From NCBI GenBank assembly GCA_002709045.1, contig PAPJ01000008.1, positions 62,001-126,000 on the forward strand: a DNA stretch of 64,000 bases, read 5' to 3'. The notes beneath the pieces were generated by a model. It was not told the DNA's origin. It did not search any database and worked only from the letters and a program-made list of their open reading frames with translations. A program made the position numbers and the translations under genes. Within the stretch, counting starts at the first letter, position 1. Every line of letters starts with the position of its first letter. Positions 1-8,637 of the stretch are shown piece after piece. The DNA comes from Planctomycetaceae bacterium. Its GTDB lineage: Bacteria > Planctomycetota > Planctomycetia > Pirellulales > Pirellulaceae.

Positions 1-1
1 A

Positions 2-865
2 AAACAGACAACTCAAGAAAATGGGGGAGATAATCAATCCTCAGACGATTCCTCTAGCCCATCTAGCGAACAAAAGGATGCTAAAAAAAACAGCAACGAC
101 TCACAATCCGAGCAGCGAGACGATGGAAACCAAGCAAGTCAAAACAACAATTCTGAAAGTAACGACATAGAAGAAAATCAATCGCAGCAAAGAACTCCGG
201 ACAACGAATCCAATGGTCAAGACCAGCAACGCGAAGCAGTGGACGACTCGTCCTCGCAAGAGAAGCAAAGCAATTCGCCTTCGTTCTACCTGCCCGCATT
301 ACCTTCTCTGGGAGCCCTTGGAATAATTGTCCAAATCCTTTTCTGGATTGCTGTAAGTATTGTCACGCTTTATTACATGATCAAAAACCATAAATCTCTT
401 TGGCAGGCTTTGAAAGAAATATTCTCAAGCTTCCTCCATTGGTTATCCGGGGTTTTTGCAGGAACCGAGCGTGAACCCACCGAAGAAAAAGAGCGTGCAT
501 TCGAGCAACCAGTACCGTCCTATCCGCCTTTTAGCAGTTTCCAAAATCCATTTACTGCAAATACCCAGATGCCATTACTGGAATTAGTGCAATACAGTTT
601 TAATGCCTTGGAATCTTTAGGCAGGGAGTTGGGGATTGAACGTCAGGACGACCAAACTCCTAATGAATTCAGCCAGGCGATGGCTCAGCACATTACTTCC
701 TTAGGTCAGTCAACTCTTCGTCTAGGTAGACATTACAGTCTGGCGGCATATGCTCCGGCGTTACTTAATCAGAATTGCATTCAGGATCTGAAGACCTTCT
801 GGCAACAACTCAGTATTGTTGAAATCCGCAAATATCATTCCACTATTGAACCGGGCCCGAATTAA
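2..865 (+). CDS. DUF4129-domain membrane protein, C-terminal part (5' end outside window)
   Basis: The reading frame is open from the left edge, so this is the last ~287 residues of a longer protein. It begins with a ~90-residue linker very rich in Ser, Asn, Gln, Asp and Glu. A single hydrophobic segment follows (about 325-400, LGIIVQILFWIAVSIVTLYY). The C-terminal domain resembles DUF4129 (ELVQYSFNALESLGRELGIE...QTPNEFSQAMA). In planctomycetes such domains often end TgpA-like transglutaminase membrane proteins, but the N-terminal part cannot be seen here. A GTG at 239 could be read as a start, but it lies inside the continuous frame and is unlikely to be used. The gene overlaps the end of the converging neighbour by 23 bases. 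Confidence 0.75.
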   Translation, partial: KQTTQENGGDNQSSDDSSSPSSEQKDAKKNSNDSQSEQRDDGNQASQNNNSESNDIEENQSQQRTPDNESNGQDQQREAVDDSSSQEKQSNSPSFYLPALPSLGALGIIVQILFWIAVSIVTLYYMIKNHKSLWQALKEIFSSFLHWLSGVFAGTEREPTEEKERAFEQPVPSYPPFSSFQNPFTANTQMPLLELVQYSFNALESLGRELGIERQDDQTPNEFSQAMAQHITSLGQSTLRLGRHYSLAAYAPALLNQNCIQDLKTFWQQLSIVEIRKYHSTIEPGPN

Positions 866-1862
866 CGCTGGCAATGGTTTGTTCAACCTGAGATCGCTCA
901 GTAGGATGTGCTGTCAGATTGAACTGTTGATCGGCCTGAACAACCTGTACGATATTATCTTCACCTTCAACGGATCGACCATAGCGATAGACCAACCCGG
1001 CAGCATACTCTAACGCTGCGTCTGTCGATGGTCCAGTGATCAGTGCATTTGGTCCTATAAAGCTGATGGGTTCGAGAAATGAGGTGCTGGTTGCATCTTC
1101 CATACGATGCATGTATTCCAACTGAGTATTTTCTTTATGATTACGTCCAACAATGACTTTCACCTGTTCATTAAATCGGAAGTGACGACCTACATTTAAT
1201 GCTTCATAATCCCAGCGGGTATCATTGATTTGAATCTGAATTAAATCGTGTACTTTCTTGCCGAATTCAGGTTCGGTTAATGCGCAGCCGGTCGAAGGAG
1301 TAGGGATCATAGCTTCTGTAAATCCAAAGTCACGAGCCAGCCGAATCAAGCCTTTACGACTACGTCCCTGAAAATCATAGAGCCTTTCACGATCAACAAG
1401 ACCATCGCGTTCAGGCTTAGTCGGCGGCAATAATTTTGCCGATAAAGGACGTAACAGAAGATCCTCAAGTCCTGAATTAGTGGAAATCACATTTAAATCA
1501 GAACGCTTCTGGCTCATCGGTCGTTGACCGACAACCTCCCCGCTAATGATAAACTGAGCATCCACTGCTTCCATAAATTTGTAAGCCCGTTCAAACATAT
1601 AAATTCGACAATCGACGCACGGGTTGGCACCTTTCCCATAGCCATACTGAGGCTCCCGTACCAAATCGAGGTAATCGTCTTCCTGACCAATTACAGTGAT
1701 ATTAGTCCCCAATGCACGTGCAGCCTGAGCAGAAGTATCCTGACAACATGTAAACATCGTTTTAAAGTTCAATGCTTCAACTTCAATTCCCTGCTCCTGC
1801 ATGATACGAATCGCAAGCATGCTGTCCAAGCCTCCGGAAAGTAGTGCAACGCAACGTTTCAT
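843..1862 (-). CDS. PP-loop ATP pyrophosphatase, MnmA/ThiI-like tRNA thiolation protein
   Basis: This 339-residue protein opens with the PP-loop signature LLSGGLDSMLA (residues 8-18), which binds and adenylates with ATP. Cys pairs follow in the TMFTCCQ segment and in NPCVDCRIYMFERA. The motif SGEVVGQRPMSQ is typical of the MnmA-related COG0482 proteins annotated as tRNA 2-thiouridylase or ThiI-like. A late conserved PSTGCALTEPEFG segment is also present. From family knowledge it probably activates a tRNA uridine for sulfur insertion, but the exact position (s2U34 or s4U8) cannot be told. It is shorter than ThiI, with no THUMP domain, and is not canonical MnmA. It ends inside the 3' end of the converging DUF4129 gene. 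Confidence 0.75.
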   Translation of the reverse strand: MKRCVALLSGGLDSMLAIRIMQEQGIEVEALNFKTMFTCCQDTSAQAARALGTNITVIGQEDDYLDLVREPQYGYGKGANPCVDCRIYMFERAYKFMEAVDAQFIISGEVVGQRPMSQKRSDLNVISTNSGLEDLLLRPLSAKLLPPTKPERDGLVDRERLYDFQGRSRKGLIRLARDFGFTEAMIPTPSTGCALTEPEFGKKVHDLIQIQINDTRWDYEALNVGRHFRFNEQVKVIVGRNHKENTQLEYMHRMEDATSTSFLEPISFIGPNALITGPSTDAALEYAAGLVYRYGRSVEGEDNIVQVVQADQQFNLTAHPTERSQVEQTIASVNSGPVQ

Positions 1863-1918
1863 ATCTTTCTCGCTATCTTTCTTAGCTTTAGTAGCAGACT
1901 ATTTGCATAAGTCTGCAT

Positions 1919-2758
1919 CTACTGCATCTCTTTACGATCGTTTAGAGTTTGATGTACCGATAACATTGATTCATCGTCAATTTCCCCTAATGACATTAGA
2001 GCATTCAGGGCGGCTACTTGTTCTGCTTCTTTTTTACTATTTCCCCATCCCGATTCGAACTTACTATCACCAACCACAGCACATACGTGGAATTCTTTTT
2101 GATGATCCGGTCCGCGTTCACCGATTAATTTATAAACGGGTGTCAGCTTAAACTCTCGTTGAGAAACCTGCTGGAACAGAGACTTGTAATTAATAGGCAA
2201 GCCTTCCGCTACCATCGCCAGCATGTCCTCTTTAAGGCAATTCAGCACGAAAGCCTGTGCTGCCTCATATCCACCATCCAGATATAACGCCGCAACGATA
2301 GATTCAAATGCATTCGACAGGATTGAACGGGGAATGGGATCCTGAGTATCAATCCCCTTACCGACAATCACCATCTCTTGAAGTTTCAAGTTCTCAGCAA
2401 CATTTGCGCACGTTTTGCGACTCACAATGACAGATTTAATTCGCGTCAGTTCTCCTTCAAGATATCGAGGAAATTCGCAAAATAACCATTCACTTATTAT
2501 CTGACCAAGAATTGCGTCCCCTAAAAACTCCAGTCGTTCATTCGACGCAAGTCGATAACTGGCTCCGGAGGTATGCGTCAAAGCAACTTTAAGGAGTTTT
2601 GCATCTTTGAAACGGTAGCCCAGTGTCTTTTCACAAGCGGCGAGTTTAACTAAATCCTTTTCCGAGACCTGAATCCCGTCAACATCGGGGGACTCCACGG
2701 ATTTATGACCGATGAACCAGCCTCGAAACTGATCCCAAAACGTCTTTTTGGATTTCAT
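1919..2758 (-). CDS. rnc: Ribonuclease III
   Basis: This endonuclease cleaves double-stranded RNA, including rRNA precursors. The RNase III signature NERLEFLGDAILG is present, as is the second acidic cluster AFESIVAALYLDGG. The C-terminal ~70 residues form a dsRNA-binding domain ending in the KKEAEQVAALNAL helix. I place the start at the ATG at 2758 (MKSKK, 279 residues). It has an AGGAG sequence nine bases upstream, whereas the in-frame ATG at 2782 has no clear ribosome-binding site. A ~45-residue N-terminal extension precedes the catalytic domain. The gene lies 56 bases upstream of the PP-loop tRNA gene in the same direction, so the two could share a transcript. Confidence 0.93.
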   Translation of the reverse strand: MKSKKTFWDQFRGWFIGHKSVESPDVDGIQVSEKDLVKLAACEKTLGYRFKDAKLLKVALTHTSGASYRLASNERLEFLGDAILGQIISEWLFCEFPRYLEGELTRIKSVIVSRKTCANVAENLKLQEMVIVGKGIDTQDPIPRSILSNAFESIVAALYLDGGYEAAQAFVLNCLKEDMLAMVAEGLPINYKSLFQQVSQREFKLTPVYKLIGERGPDHQKEFHVCAVVGDSKFESGWGNSKKEAEQVAALNALMSLGEIDDESMLSVHQTLNDRKEMQ

Positions 2759-3204
2759 AATATGATTCTCCTGAATAAGCATCCGGAAAGCGATTTAGGC
2801 AAATCCAGATTTCTCAGACGGTAGACCCGGCTACCGACAGATTTCTACAGAAGAATTACTCAAAACGAACCACGGAGGAATTTATAAGTGAGGTGAAATA
2901 ATAGTGGGCCGTTCAGAACAATTCTCTCACCCTTTAGAATCACCTCCACTGAGATTCGGTCAAGACTGCTGTCAGGACTGCTGCTAAGTTCTTCGAGTAT
3001 AAGACTCTACAATTGTCACAACCGGTACAACCGGCGTCAGGCAGTCGTGAGCAATATACCGCGAAACAAAAGTGGTAGCCGAACATGTTGACGAATTGCC
3101 CCTCAAATAACAAAATCAATTGCACACAATCAGAACCTTTTTGGCACGCCTATCGAATAAACTATCCACCTCGGTCTCTTTAAATTTCAGAAAAGGAATG
3201 CGAC
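2759..3204. other. Intergenic region between divergent rnc and mgtE
   Basis: This 446-base gap has no convincing gene. It contains small repeats. AGTGAGGTGA near 2888 is mirrored by TCACCTCCACT near 2939. There are two copies of GACTGCTG near 2965-2985 and a double ACAACCGG near 3018. Promoters for both flanking genes must lie here. I looked for a magnesium riboswitch ahead of mgtE and could not recognise one by eye. Confidence 0.5.
3141..3168 (+). promoter_or_regulatory. Candidate sigma-70-type promoter of mgtE
   Basis: TTGGCA (3141-3146) and TATCCA (3163-3168) are separated by 16 bases, some 37 bases before the mgtE ATG. The spacing is acceptable and the -10 match is partial. An AAGGA ribosome-binding site follows just before the start codon. 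Confidence 0.35.
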
Positions 3205-4584
3205 ATGATCAATACGCTTTACTTACCTGAATTAAGAGAAATGCTAACCGAAGACCGCAAGGATGAAATGGCGGAATTCTGTTCGGCAGTGCACCCTGGT
3301 GTAACCGCTGAATTCATGGAGGGCCTTTCAGGCTCCGAAGCATGGCACATCTTGCAGCATGCAGAACCATTCCGACGTTGTGAGATTTTCGGATTCTTTA
3401 CGGAAGAGAAACAACTCACCATTCTGGAAGAAGAAGACCGTCACGAAATTGCCCAACTCATTGAGGTCATGTCTCCTGATGACCGTGTCGATATTCTCGA
3501 CGAAATGGATCAAACCATTGCGGAAGAACTGTTGTCACTGCTGTCCCATAAAGAACGCCGCAATGTTCTTCGTCTTCGCGAATATCCGGACTCCAGTGCC
3601 GGTTCAGTAATGACCACCGATGTCGCCAAACTCGAAGAACACCTGACCGTCTCTCAGGCTCTGGGAGAACTGGGACATCAGGCCGAGGAACTGGAAACGA
3701 TCTACTATCTTTATGTGGTCGATGACAAGGACCATTTACGAGGCGTTGTTTCAGCAAAACAGCTTGTACGTTCGATTGTCCAACCTGAAAAAACTCTGGA
3801 AGAGTTGATGGAAGAAGATGTCGTCAAAGTGGATGCCTTTGATGATCAGGAATCAGTAGCGCAGATTGTAGCCCGTTATGACTTACTTGCCATCCCTGTC
3901 GTGGATCGCCAAAACCGAATGCTCGGTATTATCACCCATGACGATGTGATTGACGTAGTGATGGAAGAAGCCCAGGAAGACGTTCAACGCATCGGTGCGG
4001 TAAACCCTTTGGAGGAAACGTATCTTAAGACACCACTACTTACACTGAGTTGGAAACGCGGTATGTGGTTGATCATTCTCTTCTTCGCAGCTTTACTGAC
4101 AGCTTTTGCACTAGAACACTACGAATCACGAATTGAAAAACATGTCTGGTTGGTTATGTTTATTCCTCTGGTTATTTCTGCCGGAGGTAACTCAGGAGGC
4201 CAGTCATCCACGCTGATCATTTCTTCTATGGCTCGAGATGAAATCAAACTAAGAGACTGGCTCAAGGTCATTCGTCGTGAGATTGCGATGGGATTAATCC
4301 TAGGATCATTATTGGGGCTGCTTGGCTGGCTGGCGGGACTCTTTTTGGCTCCCAAACCTCTTTATGCACTCATCATACCCATAACAATCTTATGCGTAGT
4401 TATTTGCGGAACACTCTCCGGTTCACTTTTGCCTCTCTTCTTCCGACGGTTAGGGTTAGACCCGGCTCTCATGAGCAATCCCTTTGTTGCCGGGATCGTC
4501 GACATCCTCGGGATCATCATTTATATGAGTGTAGCCGGAGCCTTTTACGGCATGTATCCGCTGGCCCCTGCATTACCTGGTTAA
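3205..4584 (+). CDS. mgtE: Magnesium transporter MgtE
   Basis: The 459 residues follow the MgtE plan. An N-terminal helical MgtE_N domain (about 20-125, with repeated acidic/hydrophobic helices such as MSPDDRVDILDEM) is followed by a pair of CBS domains (about 135-255, with SAGSVMTTDV and LLAIPVVDRQNRMLGIITHDDV). A five-helix membrane domain starts near residue 280. The membrane part carries the conserved SAGGNSGGQSSTL segment of the ion path. In this family the cytosolic domains sense Mg2+ and gate the channel, so control is likely at protein level. The gene stands alone, and its stop overlaps the converging glycosyltransferase by four bases. Confidence 0.95.
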   Translation: MINTLYLPELREMLTEDRKDEMAEFCSAVHPGVTAEFMEGLSGSEAWHILQHAEPFRRCEIFGFFTEEKQLTILEEEDRHEIAQLIEVMSPDDRVDILDEMDQTIAEELLSLLSHKERRNVLRLREYPDSSAGSVMTTDVAKLEEHLTVSQALGELGHQAEELETIYYLYVVDDKDHLRGVVSAKQLVRSIVQPEKTLEELMEEDVVKVDAFDDQESVAQIVARYDLLAIPVVDRQNRMLGIITHDDVIDVVMEEAQEDVQRIGAVNPLEETYLKTPLLTLSWKRGMWLIILFFAALLTAFALEHYESRIEKHVWLVMFIPLVISAGGNSGGQSSTLIISSMARDEIKLRDWLKVIRREIAMGLILGSLLGLLGWLAGLFLAPKPLYALIIPITILCVVICGTLSGSLLPLFFRRLGLDPALMSNPFVAGIVDILGIIIYMSVAGAFYGMYPLAPALPG

Positions 4585-5750
4585 GAGGTACTGTTTTTCT
4601 CAAGTAGTGCCCGGTAATATTGGAGTATCTGTTGCCGGTGACTAACTACATGAAAGCGCGTGTCGATTAGTTCACGGGCATTTATTACTCGCTCATTGGC
4701 AGAACGCTGATCCACAATCGTCTCCAGAATCGCTTCGGCCATTGCTTTCGCATCACCCGGCGGCACTAATATTGCTCCGCTGTCGCCAAAGATTTCCCGA
4801 GTCCCGCCAACATCGGTAGCGACAACAGGAACCGAACTTGCGGCCGCCTCTAATAGCACTCGTCCTAAAGGTTCCTGATGAGCAGAATGTGCAAGTAAGT
4901 CAATGCCTTCCATGAATTGGAACATTGGACTCCAGTATCCAACCATATGAAGTCTGCCTTGCAATAACCCACACTGTGAACGGGCCCTCAGGCGTTCTTC
5001 ATACTCAATACTTTCCTGCTTTTCCGAGTGACGCAGACCGGCAAGAACCACATGCAAATCGAGAGATTGTTCCTGATCGGCGAGCACCATCTCTACAGCA
5101 TCGAGCAATACTTCCCAACCTTTACGCAGGCCTAACTGACCTGCTGCTCCAACTACAATACTTGTCACCGAAATCCCGAGCCGTTGACGAAGTCCCTGTT
5201 TAACTGCGTCTTCCCCGTGGTTCTGCTGTGGTGCAAACGATGTTCTCTTAAAAGCAACCGAATCGATGCCGTTATAAACCGTAACAGACTTGACCGCTGG
5301 AAGCCCTTGAGCAATATAACTGTCTCGAGTTGCATCTGACACCGCCAGACACAAATCAAGCCTGGAAAGATCAGAGATGACCTTATCACTGACTTTAAGA
5401 ATATCCCGAATATGACCAACCGCCGGGAAATCAAGAGTATCAGCCACTCGGCTCAGGACGCGACTCATCGAGAGACTATTAGCATGCACAATATCGATAT
5501 TCAATTGTCCGATCAATATCGATAGTTCAGATGACACAACATCCGCACTCTTGCGATGGCCCTGATTATCGAAAACACTAAACTCATGCTGCTCGAAGCC
5601 ACAGGCAAGCAATCTTTCGGATAACGAACCTGAAGAGGGCGAAAGAAAAACAGGCTCAACACCAGATTCGGGCGTTAGCAAAAAAGAGAGCAGTGAATTC
5701 TCTCCACCGTTAATGGAAGGATATTCACAAAGATATGCCACCCTTATCAT
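4581..5750 (-). CDS. Glycosyltransferase family 4 (GT-B)
   Basis: This 389-residue protein has the two-domain GT-B layout of group 1 transferases. The N-terminal acceptor half starts MIRVAYLCEYPSINGGENS. The C-terminal donor domain has GAAGQLGLRKGWEVLLDA and an E-x7-E motif in EPLGRVLLEAAASSVPVVATDVGG, which binds the nucleotide-sugar phosphate. The substrates cannot be deduced. It starts nine bases after dapA ends in the same direction, so it is likely cotranscribed with that gene, although no common pathway is obvious. It has no signal peptide or membrane anchor and should be cytosolic or peripheral. Confidence 0.85.
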   Translation of the reverse strand: MIRVAYLCEYPSINGGENSLLSFLLTPESGVEPVFLSPSSGSLSERLLACGFEQHEFSVFDNQGHRKSADVVSSELSILIGQLNIDIVHANSLSMSRVLSRVADTLDFPAVGHIRDILKVSDKVISDLSRLDLCLAVSDATRDSYIAQGLPAVKSVTVYNGIDSVAFKRTSFAPQQNHGEDAVKQGLRQRLGISVTSIVVGAAGQLGLRKGWEVLLDAVEMVLADQEQSLDLHVVLAGLRHSEKQESIEYEERLRARSQCGLLQGRLHMVGYWSPMFQFMEGIDLLAHSAHQEPLGRVLLEAAASSVPVVATDVGGTREIFGDSGAILVPPGDAKAMAEAILETIVDQRSANERVINARELIDTRFHVVSHRQQILQYYRALLEKNSTS

Positions 5751-5759
5751 GACATTTAA

Positions 5760-6647
5760 CTAGAGAAGGCCATAGGCGGTTAGCGTAGCGCGTAGTGAAT
5801 TCAGCTGTGCGCCATCAAGCGGAGTCATTGGCAATCGCAACTCGCCCGAATCCATGCCAAGCAGATTCATGGCCGATTTAACCGGAATTGGGTTAGTGGC
5901 CAGACCAAGCATATCACGGCAAAGCGGAAATAGTTTTGTATGCCACTGCAGTGCTTTGGTTACATCGCCGGCGGCATATGCATTGACCATGGCAATCATA
6001 TCTTTAGGAACAATGTTACCAACAACGCTGATAACTCCGGAGCCTCCAATTGACATCAGTGGTAATGTCAGACTGTCATCACCACTTAGCACGGTCAGAT
6101 TCGATCCGCAAATAATCTGAGAAGCCTGGTCGAGTGAACCGGTCGCTTCTTTAACCATCGTGATATTTTCCAATTCCCCTAGTCGACAGATCGTGTCAGG
6201 CTCAATATTCTTGGCAGCTCGTCCGGGAATATTGTAAACACAAATTGGCAAATCGACCTGTTCTGCCACCGCTTTATAATGCTGATAGAAACCTTCCTGC
6301 ATCGGTTTATTGTAATAGGGAGCAACCATCAGAGCTGCATCTGCTCCTTCCTTCGCTGCCCATGCGGTCAATCGGAGAGCCTCAGCGGTACTATTAGAAC
6401 CGGTACCTGCCATGACTTTAATACGACCGGCAGCTGCCTGTACAACCTCAGCAATCACTCGCTCATGTTCTTCGTGCGAGAGCGTTGGTGATTCCCCTGT
6501 CGTACCGACAGGACAAAGACATATTGTTCCCGCATCTACATGGAATTCAACCTGCCGTTTCAATGCATCGTAATTCACTTCCCCGTTAACGATGGGCGTG
6601 GTAATAGCGACAGATAGTCCTGCGAATTCAGCGCCTTTACGTACCAT
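5760..6647 (-). CDS. dapA: 4-hydroxy-tetrahydrodipicolinate synthase
   Basis: This TIM-barrel aldolase condenses pyruvate with aspartate semialdehyde in lysine and diaminopimelate synthesis. Visible family marks are [17 protein letters not shown] near residue 45, the tyrosine motif VYNIPGRA, and the Schiff-base lysine in [11 protein letters not shown]. The length (295) is typical. Diaminopimelate supply is consistent with planctomycetes having peptidoglycan. It is the first gene of a two-gene reverse unit with the glycosyltransferase. Related N-acetylneuraminate lyases share the fold, but the motifs fit DapA better. Confidence 0.93.
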   Translation of the reverse strand: MVRKGAEFAGLSVAITTPIVNGEVNYDALKRQVEFHVDAGTICLCPVGTTGESPTLSHEEHERVIAEVVQAAAGRIKVMAGTGSNSTAEALRLTAWAAKEGADAALMVAPYYNKPMQEGFYQHYKAVAEQVDLPICVYNIPGRAAKNIEPDTICRLGELENITMVKEATGSLDQASQIICGSNLTVLSGDDSLTLPLMSIGGSGVISVVGNIVPKDMIAMVNAYAAGDVTKALQWHTKLFPLCRDMLGLATNPIPVKSAMNLLGMDSGELRLPMTPLDGAQLNSLRATLTAYGLL

Positions 6648-6772
6648 TTTGCTTACCTGCCGTTCTTAAGTTGCATGAAAAATCTAATCTTAAGATTACA
6701 TCATAAGCCAGAACCCGAATGTATTGAAGGCGACGCAAAGTGAAAGAAACTTGAATCGGAGCTATTTTAGAA

Positions 6773-8365
6773 TTACGGGAACTCATACTTATCTTCAACA
6801 AATTTATCAAATGCGTCTGCCGCAATCCGCGCGCTGCCGCTATTACCGGACTGCCAGAATTCACGTGCCTGATTACGATACCGCTCCCCCTTCAACGTAA
6901 CTAAATAAGCCGCCTTCATAAACGGTGACATGACAGGGTCATTAAAATTGGTCTGAGCAATCCCCATCGCTAATCCGATGGATAATTTATTGCGGGGATA
7001 GGATCGAACCATTCCCTCAATCTTAATCGTCAGTTCGGCAGGAGTCACTTCAACGACGACCACCTTTGTGCTGGTTCCAACATTGATTTCAGAACCAGAT
7101 TTGTAACTATCTATGGCCTGATCGGCGAGCCTATTAAATTGCGTTACCAATTCAAGCATAAGTTTCAGACGACCTGTTGCTTCAGCGGATTCTTTTGTTC
7201 GGGCAATTGGCGAAGCAATTGCCAAATGCTCTGCAACAACATCAAGATTCCGTTCTGCCAAGGCAAGGCGAGCTGTCGACAAAGATTCTTTAAGTACAGC
7301 TTTCTCTTTAGACGCTAAAGGTTCTGACACAGTTTGTTCCGGCATCGGTGATGTTTCCGTTTTTTCTGGCTGCGTCTCTGCGGGTGCGGGTTTCTCCGGT
7401 TTGCTTGACTCAGATTCCCCAAAATTTGGCGGTAGTGGTTCCAAAGGATTCTCACCGATACCGGGATCCCTCGGCTTCGGTCTTTTACTTTGTCCATCCT
7501 CTGTTTGTGAATCGTTCTCTCGGTCATTACCAGTGACTGACGGTTGGTTAATATTTGTCTCAACCGTTTTGATTCGTCCAGCGGCATCCGATTTATTAGC
7601 CGTTGCCAATCCCTTATTACCTGAATTGGCGGTAATCAAAAAAATAGATCCCCCAAGAAAAGCAAAGACACTAAGAACAATCAAACCAATCGGTGGCCCG
7701 CTTTGCTTAGAACGTCTGCGGACTGTTCGCTTGCGACTTACCGGTAAATGACTGCCGTTATCTAGCGAGAATCCTGCACGCTCGAACATCTCAACCTGCT
7801 GCGATTTTACAGCGGATTCCTGCGAAGTGCTGGCTCCAACAGGTATTGGCACCTCAGCAGCCACGGGAATTTGCGACATTCCGGTAACAGCCGTGGCAAC
7901 AGGAATTTCAGGGGGTTCTGCTGACGTAACCGGAGGAGTATTCTCAACCTTTAAATGTGATGGTATCAGTTCGTCTGCTAAAGATGCTGTTGATCCCGCG
8001 GAATCTGTATGTAACGGAGCAGTATTTAAGGAGGTCACTGCTTCGATTGGCCCCTCCAAAACCAGCAACTCCAAGTCCTCGGGTAACTCACCCGCTTCGA
8101 GTTGTTGGTCATATACCTGACGCCGTTCAGCATCAGCTAGAATAGCTCCGGCATTTGAGATTTCATCAAGAATAGACAGCCATAAGCGTGCATTGATACC
8201 GGGCTTGAAACTCCGCACCTTTGCTAATGCCTGTTCGCACCCTTTAGCAATAACGGTTTCATCTAGTTCACCATGAGGTACACCCAACAACTCATAATAG
8301 GTGGGTTTTTTGGGTGCCGTATCCAGACCGAGAAAAAGATTATATGGATTTATCAGCTCACTCAT
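6773..8365 (-). CDS. Degenerate J-domain membrane protein of unknown function
   Basis: The first ~95 residues look like a J domain (YYELLGVPHGELDETVI ... ILADAERRQVYDQQL). The HPD tripeptide needed to stimulate DnaK is missing: KPG stands in about that place. A low-complexity linker leads to a basic stretch (RKRTVRRRSKQSG) and one membrane helix (about 228-247, PIGLIVLSVFAFLGGSIFLI). A long Pro/Glu/Ser-rich segment follows (about 280-355), then a ~170-residue globular C-terminal domain I do not recognise. With the basic residues before the helix, the J-like part should be cytosolic and the C-terminal domain outside the inner membrane. It is transcribed alone and diverges from the macroglobulin gene. 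Confidence 0.6.
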   Translation of the reverse strand: MSELINPYNLFLGLDTAPKKPTYYELLGVPHGELDETVIAKGCEQALAKVRSFKPGINARLWLSILDEISNAGAILADAERRQVYDQQLEAGELPEDLELLVLEGPIEAVTSLNTAPLHTDSAGSTASLADELIPSHLKVENTPPVTSAEPPEIPVATAVTGMSQIPVAAEVPIPVGASTSQESAVKSQQVEMFERAGFSLDNGSHLPVSRKRTVRRRSKQSGPPIGLIVLSVFAFLGGSIFLITANSGNKGLATANKSDAAGRIKTVETNINQPSVTGNDRENDSQTEDGQSKRPKPRDPGIGENPLEPLPPNFGESESSKPEKPAPAETQPEKTETSPMPEQTVSEPLASKEKAVLKESLSTARLALAERNLDVVAEHLAIASPIARTKESAEATGRLKLMLELVTQFNRLADQAIDSYKSGSEINVGTSTKVVVVEVTPAELTIKIEGMVRSYPRNKLSIGLAMGIAQTNFNDPVMSPFMKAAYLVTLKGERYRNQAREFWQSGNSGSARIAADAFDKFVEDKYEFP

Positions 8366-8637
8366 GACCGTTTTTTTCTACCGCGGGGTTATAAATCGCT
8401 GACCTTTGGATCGCCGATCCACCAACACTTAAGGGATTACTTAAGGATCCCGAACCCTTTACAGAAATCCTATACTTAAAACGTAGCATATGGCAATCTG
8501 TACTCATCAAATCCCTTCTGTATTTTTTATGGAATTCGGGGAACTAAGCAAGCTCAGATACCGTCAAAGTATTAGACTCAAGTAACCACAACAGTAGGCA
8601 ATTGAGCCTTCCTTATCACTGAATTCGGAATATAGAC

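Noticed and set aside
2940..3125. Short reverse frame upstream of mgtE
   Set aside because: It has no family resemblance and no ribosome-binding site, and it lies where the mgtE promoter is expected.
2783..3204. Magnesium riboswitch ahead of mgtE
   Set aside because: I could not match the conserved M-box or ykoK elements by eye. A covariance-model search would decide.
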